The notes under the pieces: model-generated | What the model was told of the DNA's origin: nothing | Database searches by the model: none | The model's input: the letters and a program-made list of their open reading frames with translations, nothing else | Translations under genes and position numbers: made by a program | Shown here: in pieces, positions 8,198 to 16,866 of the stretch | Layout of the letters: every line of letters starts with the position of its first letter | Numbering within the stretch: position 1 is the first letter of the stretch | Origin: Mycobacterium sp. IS-1590 | GTDB lineage: Bacteria > Actinomycetota > Actinomycetes > Mycobacteriales > Mycobacteriaceae | Length of the DNA stretch: 64,000 nt | Assembly (NCBI RefSeq): GCF_001500025.1 | Contig: NZ_LQIW01000007.1 | Span: 51,359-115,358, forward strand | Direction of reading: 5' to 3'

Positions 8198-9277
8198 GTG
8201 ACAACTTCTGGACCCGCCGTTCCTGCGCCCGACGCCGGACCCGACGCCGGCGCCGTGTGGCACTACGGCGATCCACTCGGCGAACAACGGGCCGCCGCCG
8301 ACGGCGCCGTCGTCGTGGATCGTTCGCATCGTGCGGTGCTCACCCTCACAGGCGCCGACCGCAAGACGTGGCTGCACAACCTCACCACCCAGCACGTCAG
8401 CGACCTGCCCGACGGCGCAGTCACCGAGAATCTCAGCCTCGACGGACAGGGTCGTGTCGAAGATCACTGGGTGCAAACCGAACTCGGCGACATCACCTAT
8501 CTCGACACCGAACCGTCGCGGGGCGAGCCGCTGTTGGCCTATCTGCGCAAGATGGTGTTCTGGTCCGACGTCGCGGTGGAAGCCGCGGATCTGGCGGTGC
8601 TGTCCCTGCTCGGGCCGCGGCTGGGTGACCGGGAGGTGCTCGATGCGCTCGGCCTCGATTCGCTACCGGCCGAACGGACCGCCGTCGCGCTGCCCGACGG
8701 TGGCTTCCTGCGCCGGCCCGCCGCCGCTGGACTCGAACTCGACCTGGTGATCCCGCGTGCCCAGGTGCAAGCGTGGTGGCGGCGGCTCACCGATGCCGGG
8801 GTCCGGCCCGCCGGCGTGTGGGCGTACGAAGCGCATCGTGTCGCGGCCCTGCGGCCACGCCTGGGGGTGGACACCGATGAGCGCACGATCCCGCACGAGG
8901 TCGGCTGGATCGGGTCCGCCGTGCACTTGGACAAAGGCTGCTACCGCGGCCAGGAGACGGTCGCGCGGGTGCACAACCTGGGCAAACCGCCCCGAATGCT
9001 GGTCCTGCTGCACCTCGACGGTTCGAGCGACCGACCGGCCACCGGCGCCCCGGTGCTGGCCGGCGGTCGGGCCGTCGGCCGGCTCGGCACCGTGGTCGAC
9101 CACGTCGACGAGGGGCCGGTGGCGCTGGCGTTGCTCAAGCGCGGCCTGCCCGCGGACACCGATTTGACCGTCGGCGACGTGCCCGCGGTCATCGACCCGG
9201 AGTCGATGCCGCCGCCCGACGTCGCAGGTGCCGGGCGTCGCGCGGTCGAGCAGCTCCGCGGCGGGCCGCGGCCGTGA
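8198..9277 (+). CDS. ygfZ: YgfZ/GcvT-like folate-binding Fe-S repair protein
   Basis: 359 aa of the GcvT/YgfZ family. The YgfZ hallmark KGCYRGQE is at residues 246-253, followed by VARVHNLGKPPRML. The N-terminal folate-binding domain has TGADRKTWLHNLTTQHVSDL. YgfZ proteins use tetrahydrofolate to support synthesis or repair of certain Fe-S enzymes (family knowledge). GTG 8198 is supported by a -10 box at leaderless distance. It is divergent from pabC, whose product feeds folate synthesis. Confidence 0.88.
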   Translation: MTTSGPAVPAPDAGPDAGAVWHYGDPLGEQRAAADGAVVVDRSHRAVLTLTGADRKTWLHNLTTQHVSDLPDGAVTENLSLDGQGRVEDHWVQTELGDITYLDTEPSRGEPLLAYLRKMVFWSDVAVEAADLAVLSLLGPRLGDREVLDALGLDSLPAERTAVALPDGGFLRRPAAAGLELDLVIPRAQVQAWWRRLTDAGVRPAGVWAYEAHRVAALRPRLGVDTDERTIPHEVGWIGSAVHLDKGCYRGQETVARVHNLGKPPRMLVLLHLDGSSDRPATGAPVLAGGRAVGRLGTVVDHVDEGPVALALLKRGLPADTDLTVGDVPAVIDPESMPPPDVAGAGRRAVEQLRGGPRP

Positions 9278-9311
9278 CGAGGGCCTGCCAGCGCCGCGAG
9301 GCCAAGCACGG

Positions 9312-9317
9312 TAAAGT
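9312..9317 (+). promoter_or_regulatory. -10 box upstream of the DUF3073 gene
   Basis: TAAAGT. A start near 9324 would give a leader of about 78 nt. No clear -35 is seen. Confidence 0.45.
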
Positions 9318-9349
9318 GTTGGCAGGACGATATAAAAAACAGATCAGAT

Positions 9350-9378
9350 CGGAGCCGCCTACCAATTAGGCCGCTCCG
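9350..9378 (+). promoter_or_regulatory. Stem-loop in the DUF3073 5' leader
   Basis: CGGAGCCGCCT (9350-9360) pairs with AGGCCGCTCCG (9368-9378): 10 of 11 pairs, one C-C mismatch, 7-nt loop. No T-run follows. It could be an mRNA stability or regulatory hairpin, or the end of the ygfZ transcript. Confidence 0.5.
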
Positions 9379-9401
9379 TTATTGCGCGAGGGGGTCCCCC
9401 C

Positions 9402-9581
9402 ATGGGCCGCGGCCGGGCGAAGGCAAAGCAGACCAAGGTTGCTCGTGAGCTCAAATACAGCTCACCGCAGACCGACTTAAAGCGGCTTCAGCAAGAGCTG
9501 TCGGGCGCTTCCGAGAACGACCTGAACGGCACCGATCCGGTGGCCGACGAGTGGGTCGAAGAGGATGACTGGCGTCGCTGA
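9402..9581 (+). CDS. DUF3073 small acidic/basic protein
   Basis: 59 aa. Basic N-terminus MGRGRAKAKQTKVARELKYS and acidic C-terminus ending EWVEEDDWRR, the typical DUF3073 pattern widespread in actinobacteria (Rv0810c-like, recalled). Function unknown; charge segregation suggests nucleic-acid or ribosome contact, but that is inference. It has a leader of about 80 nt with a hairpin and is convergent with purM, with 3 bp between stops. Confidence 0.85.
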   Translation: MGRGRAKAKQTKVARELKYSSPQTDLKRLQQELSGASENDLNGTDPVADEWVEEDDWRR

Positions 9582-9584
9582 CGC

Positions 9585-10658
9585 CTAGAACCGCGGGTGC
9601 TGGCCCACCAGTGCGGCTCGTGGGGCGTCCTTACCGCCTTTTTTGACAGTTCCCAGCGTCCAGCAGTTCAGGTGACGCGCGGTCAGGATCGCCAGCGCGC
9701 GGTCGGTGTCTTCGGGCGCGACGATCGCGACCATGCCGACACCCATGTTGAAGGTCCGCTCCATCTCGACCCGCTCGACCCGTCCGCGCTGCCCGATCAT
9801 CGCGAACACGGGTGCGGGAGTCCAGGTGCCGCGGTCGATTTCGGCGACCAGGCCGTGTGGGATGACGCGCTCGAGGTTGCCGGCCAACCCGCCGCCGGTG
9901 ACATGGCAGAACGTCCGGACCTGGGTCTCGGCCGCCAGCGCCAGGCAGTCCTTGGCGTAGATCCGGGTCGGCTCCAAGAGCTCCTCGCCCAGCGTGCGAC
10001 CGAACTCCTCGACATGGCCGGCCAGGTTCATCCGGTCGATCTCGAGCAACACCTTGCGCGCCAGCGAGTATCCGTTCGAGTGCAAGCCGGTCGAGGCCAT
10101 CGCGATCAGCACGTCGCCGGGCTTGACCCGATCCGGGCCCAGCACGTCATCGGCCTCGACCACGCCCACCCCGGTCGCCGAGATGTCGTAGTGGTCGGGC
10201 GCCATCAGACCCGGATGTTCGGCCGTCTCACCGCCGAGCAGCGCGCAACCGGCCTGCAGACAGCCGTTGGCGATGCCTGCCACCAGTTCGCTGATCCGCT
10301 CGGGGACCGTGCGGCCCACCGCGATGTAGTCCTGAAGGAACAGCGGTTCGGCCCCACAGACCACCAGATCGTCAACGACCATCGCGACCAGGTCGATTCC
10401 GACCGTGTCGTGCTTGTCCATGGCCTGGGCCACCGCCAGCTTGGTACCGACTCCGTCGGTGGAGGAGGCGAGCACCGGCTCGCGGTAGCCGCCGCGCAGC
10501 GCGAACAGTCCCGCAAAGCCGCCGATACCGCCGCGCACCTCGGGTCTGGTCGCCTTCTCGGCGAGCGGTTTGAGGAGTTCGACGGCGCGGTCACCGGCTT
10601 CGATGTCGACCCCGGCCGACGCGTAGGAGATGCCGGCAGGTTCGGCGCGTTCGGTCAT
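9585..10658 (-). CDS. purM: Phosphoribosylformylglycinamidine cyclo-ligase (AIR synthetase)
   Basis: 357 aa. ATP-dependent ring closure of FGAM to AIR, the fifth step of purine synthesis. Signatures: SYASAGVDIEAG at the N-terminus, ASSTDGVGTKLAVA (ATP/Mg site), GGETAEHPGLM and HVTGGGLAGNLERV. The start ATG 10658 is chosen over upstream in-frame codons because it fits the family N-terminus and a -10 box (TAGCCT, 10672-10667 on the minus strand) lies 8 nt upstream, giving a near-leaderless mRNA. Confidence 0.96.
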   Translation of the reverse strand: MTERAEPAGISYASAGVDIEAGDRAVELLKPLAEKATRPEVRGGIGGFAGLFALRGGYREPVLASSTDGVGTKLAVAQAMDKHDTVGIDLVAMVVDDLVVCGAEPLFLQDYIAVGRTVPERISELVAGIANGCLQAGCALLGGETAEHPGLMAPDHYDISATGVGVVEADDVLGPDRVKPGDVLIAMASTGLHSNGYSLARKVLLEIDRMNLAGHVEEFGRTLGEELLEPTRIYAKDCLALAAETQVRTFCHVTGGGLAGNLERVIPHGLVAEIDRGTWTPAPVFAMIGQRGRVERVEMERTFNMGVGMVAIVAPEDTDRALAILTARHLNCWTLGTVKKGGKDAPRAALVGQHPRF

Positions 10659-10666
10659 CGCGGTAA

Positions 10667-10672
10667 AGGCTA
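10667..10672 (-). promoter_or_regulatory. -10 box for purM
   Basis: TAGCCT on the minus strand, 8 nt before ATG 10658. A second element in this divergent gap is the 8-bp hairpin TCGGCCGG/CCGGCCGA (10703-10710/10717-10724, 6-nt loop), of unknown role. Confidence 0.55.
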
Positions 10673-10765
10673 CCGGTGTTCGTCGCGCCGCGGTAACCGC
10701 CTTCGGCCGGTGTCTCCCGGCCGAGATGTCGCGCGATCCCCGGCCGTGTGTCAATCTGACCGCTC

Positions 10766-11203
10766 ATGACAACAGTTCGCTGGTACGCCGTGTCCGCGTC
10801 GGTGACGTTCGCGCTTGCGTTGTTCGGCCCGGCCGCCGCGTCGGCGACCCCGTCGGCCGGCGTGGAGGCCAAGACGCTCTCGGAGGCGACGGTCGACGGA
10901 ATCGACTACATCACCCGCGAGATCACCGTCGCACCCGGCGGCAGCACCGGCTGGCACTATCACGACGGGCGGGTGTACGGCGTGGTCCGCGACGGCACAC
11001 TCACCCACGACGCCGCGGTGAACTGCTCACCCGACGGCGTCTACCCGCCGGGCGCGCCCATCACCGAGGCCAGCGGACCGGGCAACGTGCACATCGGCCG
11101 CAACCTGGGCCCGACGCCGTTGGTGATGTGGGTGCTCTACATCAAGCCGACGGGCACACCGCTGTCGGTTGACATGCCCGATCCCGGTTGCGGGTTTGCC
11201 TGA
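10766..11203 (+). CDS. Secreted cupin-domain protein
   Basis: 145 aa. A Sec signal peptide (MTTVRWYAVSASVTFALALFG, cleavage near ASA-TP) is followed by a small cupin barrel. Motif 1 is PGGSTGWHYHDGRVYGVVRDG, with a His-x-His pair able to bind a metal. Two cysteines (NCSPDG, GCGFA) may form a disulfide in the exported protein. Divergent from purM. Substrate and activity are unknown; exported cupins can be enzymes, metal or sugar binders. Confidence 0.8.
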   Translation: MTTVRWYAVSASVTFALALFGPAAASATPSAGVEAKTLSEATVDGIDYITREITVAPGGSTGWHYHDGRVYGVVRDGTLTHDAAVNCSPDGVYPPGAPITEASGPGNVHIGRNLGPTPLVMWVLYIKPTGTPLSVDMPDPGCGFA

Positions 11204-11228
11204 CGTTCAAAGCGGCGATCCCGGCGGG

Positions 11229-12185
11229 GTGACTGAAGACATCCGTTGCGTGGTGACCGGGGCGACCGGCTACATCGGTGGCCGGCTGGTGCCCGCGTTG
11301 CTCGACCGCGGCCACACGGTGCGTGCGCTGGCCCGCAACCCCGACAAACTCGACGCCGTGCCCTGGCGCGACCGCGTCGAGGTCGCGCGGGGCGACCTCG
11401 GTGACGCCGACTCGCTGCGAGAAGCGTTCGCGGACACCGACGTCGTCTACTACCTGGTGCATTCGATGGGCAGCTCGTCGAATTTCGTCGACGAGGAGGC
11501 GCGCTCGGCCCGCAACGTCGTCGCCGCGGCCTCCGATGCGGGCGTCAAGCGACTGGTGTACCTGGGCGGGCTGCACCCCTCGGGCGCCGACCTCTCCCCG
11601 CACCTGCAGTCCAGGGCGGACGTCGGTGAGATCCTGCTCGAGTCGGGCATCGAGACCGTGGTTCTGCAGGCCGGCATCGTGATCGGCGCGGGCTCGGCAT
11701 CGTTCGAGATGATCCGTCACCTGACCAACCGCCTGCCGGTGATGACCACGCCGAAGTGGGTGCACAACAAGATCCAGCCCATCGCGATCGACGATGCGCT
11801 GCACTATCTGGCCGAGGCCGCCACAGCGACGGTGCCCACGTCGCGCACGTGGGACATCGGCGGGCCGGACGTGTTCGAGTACGGCGAGGCGATGCAGGTG
11901 TACGCCGAGGCGTCGGGACGGCGTCGCCGCGTGATGGTCGTATTGCCTTGGCTCACACCGACAATCGCGAGCTGGTGGATCGGCTTGGTGACCCCTCTTC
12001 CCGGCGGGCTGGCGCGGCCGCTGGTGGAGTCGCTGGAATGCGACGCGGTGATGGCCGACCACGACATCGACGACGTCATCGCCCCGCCCGAAGGCGGTCT
12101 CACCGGCTACCGGGAGGCGGTGGCCAAGGCCCTGGAGCGGGGTCCGTTACCGACCGATCCGCACTGGGCGAAGGTCGGGCGGTAG
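11229..12185 (+). CDS. Atypical SDR / NAD(P)H-binding epimerase-like protein
   Basis: 318 aa. The N-terminal Rossmann motif VTGATGYIGGRLVPALL (G-x-x-G-x-x-G) is followed by RARNP/DL-type NADP-binding elements (ALARNPDKLDAVPW) and YYLVHSMGSSSNF, typical of NmrA/YbjT-like atypical SDRs. The canonical YxxxK pair is not evident, so it may be a quinone/NAD(P)H sensor or oxidoreductase rather than a classic epimerase. Start GTG 11229 gives the expected beta1 strand; upstream in-frame codons would overlap the cupin gene. Convergent with purF. Confidence 0.75.
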   Translation: MTEDIRCVVTGATGYIGGRLVPALLDRGHTVRALARNPDKLDAVPWRDRVEVARGDLGDADSLREAFADTDVVYYLVHSMGSSSNFVDEEARSARNVVAAASDAGVKRLVYLGGLHPSGADLSPHLQSRADVGEILLESGIETVVLQAGIVIGAGSASFEMIRHLTNRLPVMTTPKWVHNKIQPIAIDDALHYLAEAATATVPTSRTWDIGGPDVFEYGEAMQVYAEASGRRRRVMVVLPWLTPTIASWWIGLVTPLPGGLARPLVESLECDAVMADHDIDDVIAPPEGGLTGYREAVAKALERGPLPTDPHWAKVGR

Positions 12186-12224
12186 TTGAGGGCGACGGTT
12201 ACGGGCCAGGGTCACGGACGACAG

Positions 12225-13748
12225 TCACGGACGACGTAGCGCCGAGACGTTGTCGTTGCCGGCCTGCAGCGGGATACCGCTCTTAGCGGCGGTCGAGAGC
12301 ATGTGTTCGATCACGTTCTTGCCCAACGCCGATTCGCCCGGCAACTCGATCGGGTACTTGCCGTCGAAGCACGCGCTGCACAACCGCGATGCGGGTTGTT
12401 CGGTGGCCGCGATCATGCCCTGCTTGGAGATGTAGCCGAGTGTGTCGGCACCGATGGCGTGGCGCACCGCCTCGAGCATCTCGTTCTCGTCGTCGACGGC
12501 GTTGGCGATCAGCTCCGCCGGGGTGGCGAAGTCGATGCCGTAGAAGCACGGCCACTTCACGGGCGGGGATGCGATGCGCACGTGCACCTCGACAGCGCCG
12601 GCTTCCCGCAGCATCCGGACAAGGGCGCGTTGGGTGTTGCCGCGCACGATCGAATCGTCGACGACGATCAGGCGCTTTCCGCGGATCACTTCCTTGAGCG
12701 GATTCAGCTTCAGCCGGATGCCGAGCTGGCGGATGGTCTGGGACGGCTGGATGAACGTGCGCCCGACGTAGGCGTTCTTCATCAGGCCCTGGCCGTAAGG
12801 GATTCCGGACTCCTGCGCGTAGCCCACCGCGGCGGGGGTGCCCGACTCCGGCACGCCGATCACGAGGTCGGCCTCCACCGGCATCTCCCTGGCCAGCCGC
12901 CGGCCGATGTCGACGCGTGTCGCGTGCACCGATCGGCCCGCCAGGGTGCTGTCCGGCCGCGCGAGATAGACGTATTCGAAGACGCAGCCCTTGGGCTCCG
13001 GGCTGGCGAAGCGGGTGGAGCGCACCCCGTCCGCGTCGATCGCCAGCAGCTCGCCGGGCTCGATGTCGCGGACGAAGGACGCGCCGACGATGTCGAGCGC
13101 GGCGGTCTCCGACGCCACGACCCAGCCGCGGTCCAACCGCCCCAACGCCAACGGCCGCACCCCGTACGGGTCGCGCGCCGCATACAGGGTGTTCTCGTCC
13201 ATCCACGTCAGACAGAACGCGCCCCGCACGGTGGGCAGCAGTTCCAGCGCGGCCTGCTCGAGCGTCGAATCGGCCGCGCCGTGGGCCAGCAGCGCGCCGA
13301 GGATGTCGGAGTCGGTGGTCGCCGCGGGAGTGCCCCGGGTGTCGAGCAGGCCGGCCTCGCGGGCCCGGGCCGCCAACTCGGCCGCGTTCACGAGATTGCC
13401 GTTGTGTCCCAGGGCGACGCCGGTGCCGGCAGAGGTGTTGCGGAACACCGGCTGGGCGTTCTCCCACGTGGTCGACCCCGTGGTGGAGTACCGACAGTGC
13501 CCGATCGCGACGTGCCCCTCCATCGCGGCCAGCGTCTGCTCGTCGAACACCTGGCTCACCAGGCCCAGATCCTTGAAGACCAGCACCTGCGAGCCGTCGG
13601 CCACGGCGATGCCCGCCGCTTCCTGACCGCGGTGCTGCAGGGCGTACAAGCCGTAGTAGGTGAGCTTGGCGACTTCTTCACCCGGCGCCCAGACGCCGAA
13701 TACGCCACACTCTTCGCGGGGTTCTGGATCGGTCTGTTCGCCGGTCAC
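12225..13748 (-). CDS. purF: Amidophosphoribosyltransferase
   Basis: 507 aa, the committed step of purine synthesis (PRPP + Gln to phosphoribosylamine). The short N-terminal propeptide ends at Glu13, so Cys14 (REECGVFGVW) becomes the Ntn-type catalytic nucleophile. The glutaminase domain has YALQHRGQEAAGIA. The PRTase loop is RLIVVDDSIVRGNT. Cysteines in KGCVFEYVY, WPCFYGID and LCSACFDGKYP match the four-Cys [4Fe-4S] set of the B. subtilis-type enzyme. GTG 13748 has a GGAG about 10 nt upstream; a -10 box is at 13793-13788. Confidence 0.97.
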   Translation of the reverse strand: MTGEQTDPEPREECGVFGVWAPGEEVAKLTYYGLYALQHRGQEAAGIAVADGSQVLVFKDLGLVSQVFDEQTLAAMEGHVAIGHCRYSTTGSTTWENAQPVFRNTSAGTGVALGHNGNLVNAAELAARAREAGLLDTRGTPAATTDSDILGALLAHGAADSTLEQAALELLPTVRGAFCLTWMDENTLYAARDPYGVRPLALGRLDRGWVVASETAALDIVGASFVRDIEPGELLAIDADGVRSTRFASPEPKGCVFEYVYLARPDSTLAGRSVHATRVDIGRRLAREMPVEADLVIGVPESGTPAAVGYAQESGIPYGQGLMKNAYVGRTFIQPSQTIRQLGIRLKLNPLKEVIRGKRLIVVDDSIVRGNTQRALVRMLREAGAVEVHVRIASPPVKWPCFYGIDFATPAELIANAVDDENEMLEAVRHAIGADTLGYISKQGMIAATEQPASRLCSACFDGKYPIELPGESALGKNVIEHMLSTAAKSGIPLQAGNDNVSALRRP

Positions 13749-13962
13749 GATAGGGCTGCTCCGGGGGGAGGACGGCTGATGGCCCCGAGTCTACGGGTAT
13801 ATGGGAGCGGAAACGAAGCGCTGAAGCGTGTCGTGGGACACGTTCAAATCGTCGACGCTTCCTGCACGGCGACAGCGGCGCCCAGGCCCTAACATTCGCG
13901 TTAATAAATTCAAGCCCGACGGGGGTGGCCGTGGCCGCGAGAAGGTCCGGCACACCGACGAG
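13749..13962. promoter_or_regulatory. Divergent promoter region purF / membrane protein
   Basis: 214 bp without a gene. On the minus strand, TAGACT (13793-13788) is a good purF -10 with a leader of about 33 nt. On the plus strand, TAACAT (13891-13896) is a candidate -10 for the membrane protein, giving a leader of about 60 nt. No other structure was recognised. Confidence 0.5.
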
Positions 13963-15240
13963 GTGAAGCGGCCCCGATGGCGCCTGGGCACCCGCATCGC
14001 GTTCCGCTTCTGCCTCGTCTACCTCGGCCTCTGTGCGCTGTATTTCGCCCAGTACACCCTGGCTTTCGTGGGCTTCGTCGGCCGGTGGCTGCCCGATCAT
14101 GCGGAGATCTGGCAGACGACCGCGCTCGCCCCGGTCGCGCGGTGGGTCGGGGCCCACGTGTTCGGGGTCGACGCGCAGTTGCGTCTGGAGTCGGGCAGCG
14201 GCGACCAGGCGGCCATCTGGGTGCTGATGTTCTGCGGGCTGACGGTCGCCGCGGTGGCCACCGCGGTGTGGTCGGTCCTCGATCGGCGCCGCCTCTCCTA
14301 TCCGCGCCTGAGTGCCTGGTTCTTCGTGTTTCTGCGGATGTTCCTCGGGGCCCAGATGTTGTTCTACGGATTCGCCAAGGTGATCCCGAACCAGATGCCC
14401 GCGCCGCCGCTGTCCGCGCTGCTGCAGGCCTACGGCGACCTCAGCCCGGCGTCGGTGTTGTGGCTGCAGGTCGGTAGCTCATATCCGTACGAGATGCTGC
14501 TGGGTTCAGCAGAGGCCCTGGCGGGAGTGCTGCTGTTGGTGCCGTGCACCGCAACGCTGGGCGCGTTGCTGAGCCTGCTGGCCATGGGGCAGGTGTTCAT
14601 CCTCAATATGACCTTCGACATTCCGGTCAAGCTCCTGTCGTTTCATCTGGTCGTCATGGCCCTGGTGCTCCTGACCCCGCACCTGCGCCGCCTGGCGAAC
14701 GTGTTCGTGCTGCACCGCACACCCGAGCCCGTCACATACCCGCCCCTGTTCGACACCCCGCGAGCCAACCGGGTGGCGTCGGCCGCGCAGGTCTGCCTCT
14801 GCATCCTGCTGCTGACCGGTTGTGTGGCGCTGAATTGGCACGGCTGGCAGTCGTATGGCGGCGGACGCGCCAAGCACGTCGCGTACGGCATCTGGTCGGT
14901 CACCGAGTTCCGCCTGGACGGCAAGCCGCGTCCGCCCATGCTCACCGACGAGCAGCGCTGGCAGCGAGTCGTCTTCGACGAACCCCAGCTGATGACGTAT
15001 CAACGCATGGATGGCGAGTTGGTCTCGGCGCCTGCGCTTTTCGACGACAGGACGGGTGTTCTCGAGCTGCCGGGCACAGCCACGCTCACGGTCGAGCGGC
15101 CGGCCCCGGACCGGTTGCGTCTACACGGGCACCTCGGCGGCCGGGCGGTCGCCATGTCGTTGCATCGAATGGACCACAACAACTTCCCGCTGCGCGCCCG
15201 TGGCTTCAATTGGGTTCAGGACTATCCGTACTTTCGGTGA
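13963..15240 (+). CDS. Polytopic membrane protein with DoxX-like core
   Basis: 425 aa from GTG 13963. An upstream in-frame extension to 13828 crosses a -10-like TAACAT and looks non-coding. About seven hydrophobic segments are visible, including FRFCLVYLGLCALYFAQYTL, AAIWVLMFCGLTVAAVATAV, LGSAEALAGVLLLVPCTATL, FHLVVMALVLLTPHL and VCLCILLLTGCVAL. A roughly 120-aa hydrophilic C-terminal domain follows (FRLDGKPRPPMLTDEQRWQR to DYPYFR). The middle (FAKVIPNQMPAPPLSALLQAYG) resembles DoxX-family membrane proteins. Exact family and function are unknown. The 3' end overlaps the convergent sterol-carrier-like gene by 35 bp. Confidence 0.75.
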   Translation: MKRPRWRLGTRIAFRFCLVYLGLCALYFAQYTLAFVGFVGRWLPDHAEIWQTTALAPVARWVGAHVFGVDAQLRLESGSGDQAAIWVLMFCGLTVAAVATAVWSVLDRRRLSYPRLSAWFFVFLRMFLGAQMLFYGFAKVIPNQMPAPPLSALLQAYGDLSPASVLWLQVGSSYPYEMLLGSAEALAGVLLLVPCTATLGALLSLLAMGQVFILNMTFDIPVKLLSFHLVVMALVLLTPHLRRLANVFVLHRTPEPVTYPPLFDTPRANRVASAAQVCLCILLLTGCVALNWHGWQSYGGGRAKHVAYGIWSVTEFRLDGKPRPPMLTDEQRWQRVVFDEPQLMTYQRMDGELVSAPALFDDRTGVLELPGTATLTVERPAPDRLRLHGHLGGRAVAMSLHRMDHNNFPLRARGFNWVQDYPYFR

Positions 15241-15637
15241 GAGTCTCGGGCTCGAGACGCACTAGCGGCAGCCATTCGGCGATCTCGCCGGCGCGTGAGC
15301 CCGACATGACCAGCGTTCCGTCCGCGACGGCGTCGGCCACGGTGGTCAGGGCGGTGGCCAACAGCAGCCAGGTTCGCGGATCGGTCTCGACCACGTTGGG
15401 CGGGTTGCCGCGCCGGTGCGCCGGGCCCTCGATGCACTGCACCGCGACGAACGGCGGCACCCGAACCTCGACACTGAAACCCGGCGCCGACGCCGCGAGC
15501 GTGCGCGCCGTCAACCGGACCGCCTCGCCGAGTTCGGTGCGCGACGGTGCCGCGCGCGAGTCATCGCGCAGCCAGTCGGCCAGCGCCGCCACCGCGGCGC
15601 GGGTCTTCGCCGGATCGGCTGTATGACGGGCGGCCAT
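15206..15637 (-). CDS. Sterol-carrier-family-like protein
   Basis: 143 aa, all in one compact domain. It begins MAARHTADPAKTRAAVAALADWL and has VEVRVPPFVAVQCIEGPAHRRG then WLLLATALTTVADAVADGTLVMSG; the latter resembles the maleylpyruvate isomerase/sterol carrier-type fold annotated for Rv0807 (recalled). No catalytic residues are obvious. Divergent from the mce-like gene and overlapping the membrane protein gene tail-to-tail by 35 bp. Functional assignment is weak. Confidence 0.75.
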   Translation of the reverse strand: MAARHTADPAKTRAAVAALADWLRDDSRAAPSRTELGEAVRLTARTLAASAPGFSVEVRVPPFVAVQCIEGPAHRRGNPPNVVETDPRTWLLLATALTTVADAVADGTLVMSGSRAGEIAEWLPLVRLEPETLTESTDSPEPN

Positions 15638-15641
15638 AACC

Positions 15642-15647
15642 TACTGT
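15642..15647 (+). promoter_or_regulatory. -10 box, leaderless mce-like transcript
   Basis: TACTGT ends 6 nt before GTG 15654. Confidence 0.65.
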
Positions 15648-15653
15648 CTCAAA

Positions 15654-16862
15654 GTGTTTGTCGACCGTCACAAGCCGCCGTACAAGGTGGCCGGTGCGGT
15701 GCTGTTGGTCGTCGCCACCGTTGCGGCGAGCCTTCTCTACCTCCAGTTTCGCGGCGACCTGAGCCGCAGAGCGCATCTGACCGTGGTGTCGCCGCGGGCG
15801 GGCCTGGTGGTCGAACGGGGCGCAAAGGTGACCTACAACGGCGTCGAGATCGGTCGAGTCGACCGAATCTCCCATGTCGACAACGCCGTCGGGATGCCGG
15901 CGGAGTTGTCGTTGGAGGTCAATCCGCGTTACCTGGAACGGATTCCGGCGAACGTGACGGCCCAGATTCGGGCCACCACCGTGTTCGGCAACAAGTACAT
16001 CTCCCTGGAGTCTCCCAACGACGCTTCGGCACAACCCATCTCCGCCGGGGCTGTGATCGAGGCGTCCGGGGTGACCACCGAGTTCAACACGGTGTTCGAG
16101 ACGATCATCGCCATCGCCGAGAAGGTCGACCCGATCAAGCTGAACCAGACGTTGGCAGCGACGGCCGAGGCGCTCAGCGGCCTGGGCGGCCACGGTTTCG
16201 GCGAGTCGCTGGTCAACGGCGACCGGATCCTCGACGACCTCAACGCGCGGATGCCGGCCATCCGCACCGACACTCGCCTGCTGGCCGATCTCGGCGAGGT
16301 CTACGCCGAGGCGTCGGTGGATCTGTGGGACGGACTGCGGGACGCCGCGACGGCCGCGCGCACGTTCAACGAGCACCGCACCGACGTCGATACCGCGCTG
16401 GTGGCCGCCCTCGGCTTCGCAGACGTCGCGGCCGACACGATCGAACGCGGCGGGCCCTATCTGGTGCGGGGCGCGGCAGATCTGGTGCCGACGACGGAAC
16501 TGTTCGACTACCACAGTCCCGCGATCGTGTGCTCCATCCGCAAGTACGCCGAAGTGCAGCCTCGGGTGGCGAAGACGTTGGGCGGCAACGGCTATTCGTT
16601 GACCGGTGGTGGCGGAATCCTGGCCGGGGCAGGCAACCCGTACATCTACCCGGACAACCTGCCGCGAGTCAACGCCACAGGCGGGCCGGAAGGCCGTCCG
16701 GGCTGCTGGCAGGACATCAGCCGCGACCTGTATCCGGCGCCGTACCTGGTGATGGACACCGGCGCCAGCATCGCGCCCTACAACCACATCGAACTCGGCC
16801 AGCCGATGTTCATCGAGTACGTGTGGGGCCGGCAGATCGGCGAGCTGACCATCAACCCGTGA
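15654..16862 (+). CDS. Orphan MceA-type protein
   Basis: 402 aa. One N-terminal TM (about residues 11-30, KVAGAVLLVVATVAASLLYL), the MlaD/Mce domain (TVVSPRAGLVVERGAKVTYNGVEIGRV), then the Mce-specific helical and C-terminal region. GYSLTGGGGILAGAGNPYIY and GCWQDISRDLYPAPYLVMDTG are typical of the A-type subunit of Mce lipid importers. The other mceB-F, yrbE or mas genes are absent nearby, so this is a stand-alone gene. It may supply an alternative A subunit to an Mce complex elsewhere. Leaderless GTG 15654 is supported by its -10 box. Function inferred: lipid or sterol transfer across the envelope. Confidence 0.88.
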   Translation: MFVDRHKPPYKVAGAVLLVVATVAASLLYLQFRGDLSRRAHLTVVSPRAGLVVERGAKVTYNGVEIGRVDRISHVDNAVGMPAELSLEVNPRYLERIPANVTAQIRATTVFGNKYISLESPNDASAQPISAGAVIEASGVTTEFNTVFETIIAIAEKVDPIKLNQTLAATAEALSGLGGHGFGESLVNGDRILDDLNARMPAIRTDTRLLADLGEVYAEASVDLWDGLRDAATAARTFNEHRTDVDTALVAALGFADVAADTIERGGPYLVRGAADLVPTTELFDYHSPAIVCSIRKYAEVQPRVAKTLGGNGYSLTGGGGILAGAGNPYIYPDNLPRVNATGGPEGRPGCWQDISRDLYPAPYLVMDTGASIAPYNHIELGQPMFIEYVWGRQIGELTINP

Positions 16863-16866
16863 AACC

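Noticed and set aside
12211..12235. Direct repeat GTCACGGACGAC (two copies)
   Set aside because: Only 12 bp in a 40-bp gap between convergent genes; too short and isolated to interpret.
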